Source: Caballeronia sp. NK8 (lineage in GTDB: Bacteria; Pseudomonadota; Gammaproteobacteria; Burkholderiales; Burkholderiaceae). Taken from it: a stretch of 64,000 bases of DNA. The DNA is taken from the NCBI RefSeq assembly GCF_018408855.1, contig NZ_AP024324.1:248001-312000 (forward strand), written 5' to 3'. The notes beneath the pieces are model-generated. The model had not been told where the DNA came from and ran no database searches. It worked only from the letters and a program-made list of their open reading frames with translations. This document shows, in pieces, positions 40,695 to 48,405 of this stretch (position 1 is its first letter; each line of letters starts with the position of its first letter). The position numbers were made by a program, and so were the translations under genes.

Positions 40695-41518
40695 ACGCCG
40701 TCGAAGCAGGCGATGACCGCCGTGATGTTGTCCTTGCCGCCAGCATCGAGCGCGAGCGCCACCAGCCGCTCGCAGGCGTCGTCGATGCCCTGCGGCGTCA
40801 TCGCTCCGAGGACCGTTTCGATTTCGCCATGCGGCACCTCGCCGTGCAGCCCGTCGCTGCATAGCAGATAACGGTCGCCGGGCAGCCACGCATGCGTTTC
40901 GATGATGGGCGCGATCGACGGCAGCGGCCCGAGCGCCTGCAGCAGCACGTTGCGCGGCGGCAAATGTTCGATGACACCGCGCTCCAGCGCCTGCTGATAG
41001 AGCGTCTGGTCGCGTGAAAGTGGCGTGAGCGCACCGTCGCGATAGCGGTAGAGGCGGCTGTCGCCGACGTGAAGCGAGATCAGCCGCGCCGAGCCGGACG
41101 GCTGCCAGATGCCCGTCAACGTGGTGCCCATCGACCGGTGGGCGAGGCGCTCGCGCAGGTTCATCGCGTGAAGCGTCGCGTTGGCGTGGTCGAGCGCGTC
41201 GGCGGCGGCGCGCATCGCGCATGCCGATTCATCGTGTACGGTGGCGTCGGGATCGTAGGCGTGGGCGGCGTCGGCGTGAGCGCGCGACGTCGTATCGGCG
41301 GCGAGTCGCGTGGCGATGCAGTCGAGCGCGAGCGCGCTGGCGCGCGCGCCGAAGGCATGGCCGCCCATGCCGTCCGCGACCGCGACGAGGTTCAGCGCCG
41401 GATCGATCAGAAAGCGGTCCTGGTTCTCGCGGCGCACGCGGCCGGCATCGGTGAGGCCGGCCGCCGCGCATGCGGCAAGGCGCACCGGCGCGCGGCGGAT
41501 GAGCGTGTCGGGATTCAT
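40691..41518 (-). CDS. pppA: PP2C-type protein phosphatase of the T6SS (PppA)
   Basis: 275 residues from ATG 41518. PP2C motifs are complete: GRVRRENQDRFLID, VAVADGMGGHAFG with two metal-binding Asp positions, MGTTLTG, SLHVGDSRLYRYRDG, LLCSDGLHGEV and GGKDNITAVIACFDGV. It removes phosphate from threonines placed by the PpkA-type kinase and so would shut the T6SS off. It is the last gene of a four-gene operon, 40 bases after the kinase. Confidence 0.93.
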   Translation of the reverse strand: MNPDTLIRRAPVRLAACAAAGLTDAGRVRRENQDRFLIDPALNLVAVADGMGGHAFGARASALALDCIATRLAADTTSRAHADAAHAYDPDATVHDESACAMRAAADALDHANATLHAMNLRERLAHRSMGTTLTGIWQPSGSARLISLHVGDSRLYRYRDGALTPLSRDQTLYQQALERGVIEHLPPRNVLLQALGPLPSIAPIIETHAWLPGDRYLLCSDGLHGEVPHGEIETVLGAMTPQGIDDACERLVALALDAGGKDNITAVIACFDGV

Positions 41519-41558
41519 CGGTCGTGCTCCTTCGGATGCGGGTCGTGGTGAATGGGCG

Positions 41559-42929
41559 CTACAGTCCGACATCGCGCTGGAAACGCGCGCGGTCGTGTGG
41601 ATCGGAGATGGCCGCCGCGAGCCGTTCGTGCAGCGCGCGCAGGCTGGCCGCGCGGGCGGCCTCGCGTTTCGCGATGAGGGTGGCGATCGGACCGAGATAA
41701 ACGGCGAGCTTGAGCGCGGCGGCCCGCACCTCTTCTGCATCGAGCGATGAGGGCGCCATTGCCGCCCCATGCGCCGTGCCCGCGCTCGACCCGTCCGCGA
41801 AAGCGGCGACGAACTGCGCGCGGCCGCGCTCGGAAGGCACATGCGGCGCGAGTAGCGCGACGAGCGCCGGCAGATCCGGCGTATCCGCGCTGCGCGCCGC
41901 CGCGCGCCGCACCAGCAGACGCGCAACCGGGCCGATCTGCGCGGCGAGCCGCGCCTCGACCGTGGCGAGCGTGGCGGCGGGCCACATCGTGAGCGACGGC
42001 AACGAATCGCCGCGCCACGAGCCCGTTCCCGACGCGAGCGCAGCGGCTGACGTCACCGGCTGCGCTTCGAGAATCGTGCAGTCGTCCGAGGCCTGGTGGA
42101 GCGCCAGCGCCTGCCGCAGCGCATCGGCCGTCTGAAAGCGCGCGGCGGGACGACGGGACAGCGCGCGCATCAGCACGTCATCGATCCCGGACGGCAGCGC
42201 CGGGTTGCAGACGGACGGCATGCGCGGCGTCTCGTGCATGACCTGCCGCATCACTTCCGCCTGCGATGCGCCCGCGAACGGCCGGCATCCGGTAAGCATC
42301 TGATAGAGCACGATCGCGGCGGAGAACAGGTCCGAGCGTCCATCTACGGATTCGCCCGTGAACTGCTCCGGCGACATGTAGCAAGGCGTGCCGATCATCG
42401 CGCCCGCCAGCGTGAGCGTCGACGATTCGACATGCGCGACGCCGAAGTCCGCGACTTTCAGCCGGCCTTGCTCACTGACGAGCAGGTTCGCGGGCTTGAT
42501 GTCGCGATGCACGACACCGTGCGCGTGCGCGAAGCCGAGCGCGGCGAGCAGTTGCGCGAACCAGTCGAGCGCGCTCGCGAGTTCGAGCGGACGGCCCGCG
42601 TCGAGCAAGGGCTTCAGGGCGTGTCCGCAGACCAGCTCCATCGCGATATAGGCGGTGTCATCGGCTTCGCCGTAGTCGTACACGCCGACGATGTTCGGAT
42701 GCGTGAGCCGTCCGGCGGCCTGCGCCTCGCTGCGCAGACGCGTCATCAGACTCGCGCGCTCGCCGCTCTCCAGCAGCTCGTGGCGGACCGTCTTCAGCGC
42801 GACATGCCGCTCGATGTGCGGATCGAAGGCGCGATAGACCACGCCCATTGCGCCCGTGCCCAGCACCGCTTCGACGCGGTACTTGCCCAGTTGCGTGATG
42901 CGCGGCGGGTCCATCGCAGCGGCTTTCAT
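41559..42929 (-). CDS. Ser/Thr protein kinase of the T6SS (PpkA-like) with a duplicated C-terminal domain
   Basis: 456 residues. Hanks-type kinase domain: glycine loop GTGAMG 24-29, Lys46, HRDIKPANLL with catalytic Asp143, DFG 161-163, and GTPCYMSPEQF. There is no membrane helix, unlike canonical PpkA. After a linker, two copies of a domain of about 53 residues occur at 324-376 and 401-453 (QIGPVARLLVRRAAA and YLGPIATLIAKREAA, each ending near RAQF/RARF), resembling the uncharacterised C-terminal module DUF8082. ATG 42929 follows GAGG and lies one base from the sensor gene stop. Confidence 0.9.
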   Translation of the reverse strand: MKAAAMDPPRITQLGKYRVEAVLGTGAMGVVYRAFDPHIERHVALKTVRHELLESGERASLMTRLRSEAQAAGRLTHPNIVGVYDYGEADDTAYIAMELVCGHALKPLLDAGRPLELASALDWFAQLLAALGFAHAHGVVHRDIKPANLLVSEQGRLKVADFGVAHVESSTLTLAGAMIGTPCYMSPEQFTGESVDGRSDLFSAAIVLYQMLTGCRPFAGASQAEVMRQVMHETPRMPSVCNPALPSGIDDVLMRALSRRPAARFQTADALRQALALHQASDDCTILEAQPVTSAAALASGTGSWRGDSLPSLTMWPAATLATVEARLAAQIGPVARLLVRRAAARSADTPDLPALVALLAPHVPSERGRAQFVAAFADGSSAGTAHGAAMAPSSLDAEEVRAAALKLAVYLGPIATLIAKREAARAASLRALHERLAAAISDPHDRARFQRDVGL

Positions 42930-42930
42930 C

Positions 42931-43809
42931 TCATGCCTCGATCATCTTGAACGCTTCCACGAGACTCGTTTTCATGCGCGCGAACGACGCGGCGAGCGAA
43001 GCGATCTCGTCGCGGCCGCGCTCGCTGAAGTTCGCGCCGTCGAGTTGTCCGAGGCTGGCTTCATCGGCGGCGCGCGAGAGGGCGCGGATGCGCCGCGTGA
43101 CGAGCAGATGCACCATCACGTTCAGCGCGATCAGCAACAGCACGAACACGGCGAAGAGCGAGCCGAGAAAGGTGCGCAGCACCGCGTTGCTGCGCGCGAT
43201 GGGCAGCGCCATCGGCACCGAGACGAAATCCGCGCCGATGACGTCGTGCATCGCCCAGTTGAAGCCGTTGTCGGGACCGTATTTGTCGACGAGCGTTTTC
43301 GGGGCGCGCGAGGGCACGCTGTGGCATTCCATGCAGGCGGCGTCGTTGATGCGGTTCGGGCGCGCAATGTAGAGGTTCTGCCCGGTCGGGGTGTCGCGCA
43401 GTCCGACGACTTCCTTCAGTTCGGGCTTGTCGTGCAGATGGCGGATGACGTCCGCTTCCCAGTCCGAGGGACGGTCGCGCGGATTGGTCGGGTTCAGCAT
43501 CGTCGAGCGATAGGAGTATCCCGCGAGGCGCTTCTCCAGCGTCATCAGCGTTTCGACGGCCGAGAAGGCCGGCACCGATTGCGGCACGAAGCTGTACTTG
43601 AGCTGCGTTTGCAGAAGCGGCGTGACTTGCGTCGCGGTGTAGTTCTGCGCCGCGCTCGCCGCTTCCATGAGGACGCGCGCGTTCTGCACGGTTTCGTCGA
43701 TGGCCGCGCGACGCAGCAACTCGCGCGCGGCGAATCCGGCCGACACGAAGCCGACGACGAACACCGCCAGAAACACCAGATTGAACTTGACGGCGAGCGA
43801 CAGTCTCAT
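42931..43809 (-). CDS. Membrane sensor with haem-binding DUF3365 domain and HAMP
   Basis: 292 residues from ATG 43809, which overlaps the preceding gene (ATGA). Membrane helix 1 is at about 7-27. The periplasmic domain (30-210) matches the DUF3365/Tll0287-like type and contains a c-type haem motif, CMECH at 159-163. Helix 2 is at about 212-236, then a HAMP domain to 288. The protein stops there: no kinase, cyclase or methyl-accepting output domain. The next gene is the T6SS kinase, one base away, so signalling to that soluble kinase is the natural inference. Confidence 0.85.
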   Translation of the reverse strand: MRLSLAVKFNLVFLAVFVVGFVSAGFAARELLRRAAIDETVQNARVLMEAASAAQNYTATQVTPLLQTQLKYSFVPQSVPAFSAVETLMTLEKRLAGYSYRSTMLNPTNPRDRPSDWEADVIRHLHDKPELKEVVGLRDTPTGQNLYIARPNRINDAACMECHSVPSRAPKTLVDKYGPDNGFNWAMHDVIGADFVSVPMALPIARSNAVLRTFLGSLFAVFVLLLIALNVMVHLLVTRRIRALSRAADEASLGQLDGANFSERGRDEIASLAASFARMKTSLVEAFKMIEA

Positions 43810-44696
43810 GATTCCACCTCGGTTGACGGGTTCTGCACAGGCGAGACCGCACGCCGGCGCGGCATGGCGGGAGGCGGGCACAGCACGCGCCGCCATTCGG
43901 GAAGATTGCGCAGGTTCTGCCGCACCTGGGCGCGGAACGGCTCGCCCTGCGCGAGCGGCCGAAAGCGTGCGACGAAGCCACGCCGGATCGCCAGCGGCGC
44001 GCTCAGCCAGTCGGCGATATCGGCATATGTCGCCGCGCGGCCCTGCACGGGCGCGACGAGCTTCGCCTTCGCGGGCGCCGCCGATGAAGCGAGCGGATCG
44101 CGAAAAGGCAGCGGCATCGCGGCGATGAACGACGTCGCGGGGCGCTTGCCCACATCGAGCGGCTTGCCGGTCTCGCGTTCGGCGTAATGTTCGCCGTCGA
44201 GCTGCTGATGCGCGTCGGCATGTTCGGGCAGGGCGAGCGTCATGCTGCCCGTTTCGATGAAGAGCGAAGTCATGTCGCGGCTTGCATGCAGTACCGCCGC
44301 GCCGTCGAGCAGGCTCGCGTCGAGCGCGGGCGTATCGATCGACAAGGGCCCGGCCGTGCCCGTGCGCGGACGCGCGATCTTGATCCAGCCTGAGAGGAGC
44401 GCGAGTGCATCGCCGTGCGGCGCGGCATCGATGGCGACGCGCGTGTTGGCGCCGAGCGCGACGATCGTGCCGTCGCCGTCCTCGATTTGCGCGCCGCCGA
44501 TTGCGTCGGTGGCGAGCAGATCGCCTGGCTGCAGCGCGATGGGCGCATCGACATTGAACACGGTCGTCGCGCGGATCAGCGTGACGGTTCCTTCGGGCAG
44601 CAGCATCGCCTGGCCCGCGTGCGCGCCGTGCAGCGCGCACAGACATGCAAGGGCGACGCTCAGGCGAATGGTGTGCAGCAGGGTTCGGGCGTTCAT
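43806..44696 (-). CDS. FecR-like periplasmic protein
   Basis: 296 residues. Signal peptide at 1-27 with cleavage after AHA. The mature part begins GQAMLLPEGTVTLIRATTVFNV, then GDLLATDAIGGAQIEDGDGTIVALGANTRV, the FecR beta-domain pattern, followed by a variable C-terminal half with FVARFRPLAQGEPFRAQVRQ. FecR domains sense or transmit envelope signals. It is first gene of the operon with the haem sensor, kinase and phosphatase and may be the ligand-binding partner of the sensor. Confidence 0.8.
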   Translation of the reverse strand: MNARTLLHTIRLSVALACLCALHGAHAGQAMLLPEGTVTLIRATTVFNVDAPIALQPGDLLATDAIGGAQIEDGDGTIVALGANTRVAIDAAPHGDALALLSGWIKIARPRTGTAGPLSIDTPALDASLLDGAAVLHASRDMTSLFIETGSMTLALPEHADAHQQLDGEHYAERETGKPLDVGKRPATSFIAAMPLPFRDPLASSAAPAKAKLVAPVQGRAATYADIADWLSAPLAIRRGFVARFRPLAQGEPFRAQVRQNLRNLPEWRRVLCPPPAMPRRRAVSPVQNPSTEVES

Positions 44697-44859
44697 CGCG
44701 GCGATGCCTCGGAGCGTGAAGGTATTGCGACGAAAACAGCCGTACCCCGGCTTCTATTCCACATGAATTTTTCTTTGTCGATGGAACAGATCGGCGTCGT
44801 GCGTGGTTGCCTGAACCAGCTTCACGGCGATGCTCGATCCGTGGAAACAGGCGCCCCGA
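44697..44859. promoter_or_regulatory. Likely promoter region of the sensor-kinase operon
   Basis: 163 bases between a strong hairpin and the FecR-like gene. Since the hairpin should stop transcripts from the gene at 44914-46449, the four-gene signalling operon needs its own promoter here. No convincing -35/-10 pair was identified. The stretch 44750-44780 is its AT-richest part. Confidence 0.4.
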
Positions 44860-44897
44860 ATGAAGAACGCCTTCGCATGAGCGAAGGCGTTCTTCAT
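44860..44897 (-). terminator. Strong hairpin after the 511-residue protein gene
   Basis: A perfect 17-base stem: ATGAAGAACGCCTTCGC at 44860-44876 pairs with GCGAAGGCGTTCTTCAT at 44881-44897 around the loop ATGA. It begins 17 bases beyond the stop of the minus-strand gene ending at 44914. The T tract is poor, but stem strength and place suggest termination. Confidence 0.7.
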
Positions 44898-44913
44898 GTC
44901 TTGCGCCAAGGCG

Positions 44914-46449
44914 CTATCCGTTCAAAAAGCCGAGCACGGCCTTGCGCACCTTCAGGTCCCAGGTCTGCTCTTCCTTGTGACTCGTGGCGAGCGTGAGCAG
45001 ACCTTTGATCATCGCGTCGTCGGAACTGAATGAGAAGCCCGCATCGCCCAGATAGTCCGATCCCCAGACCTTGAGGCTGTCGACGTACTTGCAGCCGGCC
45101 GTGAATTCCGCCTGCGTGACGATGTTCTCGTCATCCTTGAACATCGCGAGGAAGTGCATCTTGTCGCCGCAGATGCCGGAGTTGAGAGCCAGCACCGAGA
45201 GCGCCGGAATCGGCACGGCGTAGCGCTTGAACCAGCCGTTGAAGGCGAGCGGCCGGGTATGCAGCGCGTCGCGTTGCATGCGCGCTTCCCAGTATCCCTT
45301 CGCCTGCTCGCAAAATCGCTTGATGCGCTTGATTTCCACGATCTTCCAGATCACCTTCGCGAGTGTTTCCATGATCGACACGACCGCATCGATGATGGTC
45401 GACGCACCCTGGCTCGCGAACTGCAGGCCGAGGCTCGCGCCGCCCTTGACGAGGTCGTATACGCCGGAACCGATGCTCAGCTTCATCGCGCGCCTGATCG
45501 CTTCCACGATGGTTCCGGGATGCCCGGTCAGCAGTTGCACGTCGCGGCCTTGCACCCACTCGCGATACTTGGTGATGCTGCTATCGACGGTATTGGCGAT
45601 GCCCTTGGCGATATCGAGGCCCGCGCCGATGAACGGCGCGAGCGTGGCGAGCAGCTTGCCGCACAGGAAATCGATGAGCTTGCGCAGCAGCGCGGGCATC
45701 GTGTCGAGCGCGAAACCGCCGGGATCGTTGCGGATGTCGGCGACCTTTTCGCGAATCATGTCCCACAGCTTTCTCGCCCCTTCCTCGACTTTGGCGCGAA
45801 TGGCCTCGTACAGCCGCTGCGCCGCGCTGCTCAACGCCGGCAACGTGAGCGTGGAATTCGTGAGCTGATTCGATTTCGTGAGAGTTGGTTCCTTGCGCCT
45901 CCTGATCTTCTGCTGCACCTGTTCGAGCGCGAGCGAGGCCGATTTTTGCACGACACTGTTGTCCAGCACCGCGGATGCGCGCGCCGCCGCGACATTGGTG
46001 TCCGGCGCGAACCCGAGGCCCACGTTGGTGATATCGAAAGCGCCTTCCAGCAGCACCTGAAACGTGTCGTCCTCCAGTTCCAGGTTGCCGAAGAGGTACA
46101 GCACGCCGAGGCGCGCGTTGATGAGCGCCGGCGTCATGAAGTCCTGCGCGCCAGCCGCGGCGTCCGTGTCGCCGTTGCCGCGCAGTTGCTGATCGAGTAG
46201 CGTGAAGTATTTCGAGCCGTTGCGCGAAGCGCTTTTCCAGGCATCGTCGGGGCCGGCCGAAAGTTGCCAGCGCTCGTACGCCTGCACCAGCGAGTGGAAT
46301 TGATGAACCGTCCGGTTGCGCTGATACATCAGGATCTGCTGATCCAGATCCTTCAGCGCCGCGCCGCGTACCTGAAGCAGCGCCGAGGTTCCTCTTAGCC
46401 ATTCATCGTGGGGAACGATGTCGGGCAACTGGGCATAAGCGTAGGGCAT
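44914..46449 (-). CDS. Unrecognised 511-residue protein at the T6SS locus (candidate cargo)
   Basis: No signal peptide. The N-terminal 180 residues look helical and soluble (HDEWLRGTSALLQVRGAAL, then FHSLVQAYERWQLSAGPDDAW). A basic linker KIRRRK at 181-186 follows. Residues 250-290 and 335-375 are long hydrophobic to amphipathic helices (TMPALLRKLIDFLCGKLLA; STIIDAVVSIMETLAKVIWK). The C-terminal part from 400 is mixed. No catalytic motif was recognised. The hydrophobic centre in a protein lacking a signal sequence recalls membrane-active T6SS cargo. It follows a 44-residue gene by 52 bases. Confidence 0.8.
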   Translation of the reverse strand: MPYAYAQLPDIVPHDEWLRGTSALLQVRGAALKDLDQQILMYQRNRTVHQFHSLVQAYERWQLSAGPDDAWKSASRNGSKYFTLLDQQLRGNGDTDAAAGAQDFMTPALINARLGVLYLFGNLELEDDTFQVLLEGAFDITNVGLGFAPDTNVAAARASAVLDNSVVQKSASLALEQVQQKIRRRKEPTLTKSNQLTNSTLTLPALSSAAQRLYEAIRAKVEEGARKLWDMIREKVADIRNDPGGFALDTMPALLRKLIDFLCGKLLATLAPFIGAGLDIAKGIANTVDSSITKYREWVQGRDVQLLTGHPGTIVEAIRRAMKLSIGSGVYDLVKGGASLGLQFASQGASTIIDAVVSIMETLAKVIWKIVEIKRIKRFCEQAKGYWEARMQRDALHTRPLAFNGWFKRYAVPIPALSVLALNSGICGDKMHFLAMFKDDENIVTQAEFTAGCKYVDSLKVWGSDYLGDAGFSFSSDDAMIKGLLTLATSHKEEQTWDLKVRKAVLGFLNG

Positions 46450-46501
46450 GGAGAGGTCTCCTCGAAAATCTGAGCGGGTGGTTGAGTGTCGGGGAGAGCG
46501 C

Positions 46502-46636
46502 CTAGCACCACGCGATATCGTTCAGCTTCACGTAGCGGGTCTCGATCAGGCGGCCGCTGCGACTGCGCACGTCCACCCGATAGATGCAGCCGAAGCTGAA
46601 GAAGTTGTGCTCAAGGACGAAGATTTCGCGGTGCAT
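46502..46636 (-). CDS. 44-residue small protein upstream of the 511-residue protein
   Basis: ATG at 46634-46636 is preceded by a perfect AGGAGG, 4 bases away, on the minus strand. The product begins MHREIFVLEHNFFSFGC and ends RYVKLNDIAWC, with no Arg-rich shadow character. The gene after it starts 52 bases downstream, so the pair is probably one transcript. Function unknown; it could be a small partner or chaperone for the larger protein. Confidence 0.65.
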   Translation of the reverse strand: MHREIFVLEHNFFSFGCIYRVDVRSRSGRLIETRYVKLNDIAWC

Positions 46637-46907
46637 GATGCCTCCTGTCGAGCCGTTCGCCGAGCGAATCGTGCCGATCATGGTCGCCGTGGGATGTCGC
46701 GACCGTCGATAGCAAAACAGCGGGGCAGGAGGTTTTGTTCCGCGTGGAAGCGGCGATTTATTTGCGGGCGGGAAAGGAATAAACGCGGGTTTGAAGTGTC
46801 CGGTCGGACCGGTTTCCTGCCGTCATGGAGCACCGCGCGGCTCCATGCGGCGCGCGGCACCGATGCACGCGCGCCGCTGCACTCGCGACGCAGGATAGCG
46901 ACGCGTC

Positions 46908-48035
46908 TTAACGAAGACTATCCAGCGCCTTCGCGAACCTCGCGACCGTGCCTTCGACGTCATGCAGCTTATCCAGGCCAAACAAGCCGATGCGGAAGGT
47001 CTTGAAGTCCTCGGGCTCGTCGCACTGGAGAGGAACGCCAGCCGCAATCTGCAAGCCCGCGTCGGCGAATTTCTTCCCGGAGCGTATGCCGTCGTCGTCT
47101 GTGTAGCTGACCACGACGCCCGGAGCCTGAAACCCTTCGGCCGCCACGCTCCTGAAACCCGCGCCAGTCAGGAGCGAGCGAATGCGCTTGCCGAGTTCGA
47201 GCTGCTCGGCTCTCACTTTGTCGAAGCCGTACGACCCGGTTTCCTTCATCACGTCACGCAGCGTCGCGAGACTGTCAGTGGGCATCGTGGCGTGATACGC
47301 GAAGCCGCCATCTTCGTAGGCCTCCATGATCTGCAGCCACTTGCGAAGATCGCACGCGAAACTGGTGCTGATGGTCGAGTCGATTCTTTCGCGCGCGAGC
47401 GGGCTGAGCATGACCAGTGCGCAACAGGGCGGCGCGCTCCATCCCTTTTGCGGCGCGCTGATCAGAACGTCGACGCCGCTCGCCTGCATATCCACCCAGA
47501 TCGCGCCGGAGGCGATGCAATCCAGTACGAACATGCCGCCGACATCGTGAACGGCATCGGATACCGCGCGCAAATAGGCGTCGGGCAACATCATTCCGGA
47601 CGCGGTTTCGACATGCGGCGCGAAGACCAGATCAGGTTTGTTCTCCTTGATCGCAGCCACCACTTCTTCGACCGGAGGCGGTGCATAGGCTGCCTGCCTC
47701 CCCGATTCGACCGGACGCGCCTTCAACACCGTCGATTCAGACGGAATGCCGCCCATGTCGAAAATCTGCGTCCAGCGGAAGCTGAACCAGCCATTGCGGA
47801 TGACCAGACACTTCTTGTTCGTCGCGAACTGCCGGGCAACGGCTTCCATGCCGAACGTCCCGCTGCCCGGGACGACCACAGCCGACTTCGCGTTGTAGAC
47901 CTGTTTCAGGGCGGCGGAAATATCGCGCAAGACGCCCTGAAAAAGCCGCGACATATGGTTGATCGATCGGTCGGTGTAGACGACTGAATATTCGAGGAGC
48001 CCCTCGCGGTCGACATCGGGAAGTAACCCTGGCAC
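46908..48035 (-). CDS. Class V aminotransferase-fold PLP enzyme
   Basis: 375 residues from GTG 48035, which has GGAGG 6 bases before it; the frame is open to an ATG at 48122 but the extra 29 residues are not family-like. It begins LLPDVDREGLLEYSVVYTDRS, with the motif VPGSGTFGMEAVAR, cofactor Asp in FVLDCIASGAIWVD and the Schiff-base Lys in SAPQKGWSAPPC. Relatives include serine-glyoxylate, alanine-glyoxylate and 2-aminoethylphosphonate transaminases. It is divergent from aceA, whose product makes glyoxylate, so a glyoxylate-consuming transaminase is plausible. Confidence 0.88.
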   Translation of the reverse strand: MPGLLPDVDREGLLEYSVVYTDRSINHMSRLFQGVLRDISAALKQVYNAKSAVVVPGSGTFGMEAVARQFATNKKCLVIRNGWFSFRWTQIFDMGGIPSESTVLKARPVESGRQAAYAPPPVEEVVAAIKENKPDLVFAPHVETASGMMLPDAYLRAVSDAVHDVGGMFVLDCIASGAIWVDMQASGVDVLISAPQKGWSAPPCCALVMLSPLARERIDSTISTSFACDLRKWLQIMEAYEDGGFAYHATMPTDSLATLRDVMKETGSYGFDKVRAEQLELGKRIRSLLTGAGFRSVAAEGFQAPGVVVSYTDDDGIRSGKKFADAGLQIAAGVPLQCDEPEDFKTFRIGLFGLDKLHDVEGTVARFAKALDSLR

Positions 48036-48219
48036 GTTCGCCTCCGATAAAAAACGAATGGACGTCGGGCCGCATCGCGACCTCGGCACGTCGAAACAGA
48101 CATCGTACGTCGCTCGGGCCATCCCTGCTGACCTGTCTTCAGCAACCGAAAGGACATTTCACATCGCGGAATTCGCGATGGATTTTTGCGCCGTCGACTT
48201 TTTGCCGCTTGAAAACGTG

Positions 48220-48234
48220 TTTTGCATTGCAAAA
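48220..48234. promoter_or_regulatory. Palindrome TTTTGC-ATT-GCAAAA
   Basis: A perfect 6-base inverted repeat with a 3-base spacer in the shared control region, 60 bases before the second palindrome. Operator-like by form and position; the binding protein is not known. Confidence 0.45.
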
Positions 48235-48279
48235 ATAGTCATCTAAGCCATTGAAAAATATACGTTAATAATGTCTTAT

Positions 48280-48293
48280 GTCTTATATAAGAC
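48280..48293. promoter_or_regulatory. Palindrome GTCTTATATAAGAC before aceA
   Basis: A perfect 14-base palindrome, preceded by an extra half-site (TGTCTTAT at 48272-48279), 113 bases before the aceA start. It looks like a dimeric repressor or activator site with an added half-site. It may overlap promoter elements, since TATAAG-like words lie inside it. Confidence 0.6.
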
Positions 48294-48405
48294 TTCACTC
48301 GCGAGCGTGAAATGGCGGTAGTATTGAGTCATGCAGTTCGCTACGACAGACGCGGCGGCCCGCCAAATCATTCAGTTAAACCCGCTTTGTTCCCAGGAGA
48401 GTCAC

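Larger units (their letters stand above)
48036..48405. promoter_or_regulatory. Shared aminotransferase/aceA control region
   Basis: 370 bases between divergent genes, AT-rich from 48180 to 48300. It holds two separate palindromes (listed apart) and the ribosome site CCAGGAGAGTCAC before the aceA ATG at 48406. The bases just upstream of 48406 are open in the aceA frame back to 48331 but look untranslated. Confidence 0.6.

Noticed and set aside
36676..40746. A 1356-codon open frame on the minus strand opposite tssM and tagF
   Set aside because: It is Arg-rich, lacks a start with a ribosome site and any family pattern, and mirrors a clear TssM gene; high G+C keeps the opposite strand open.
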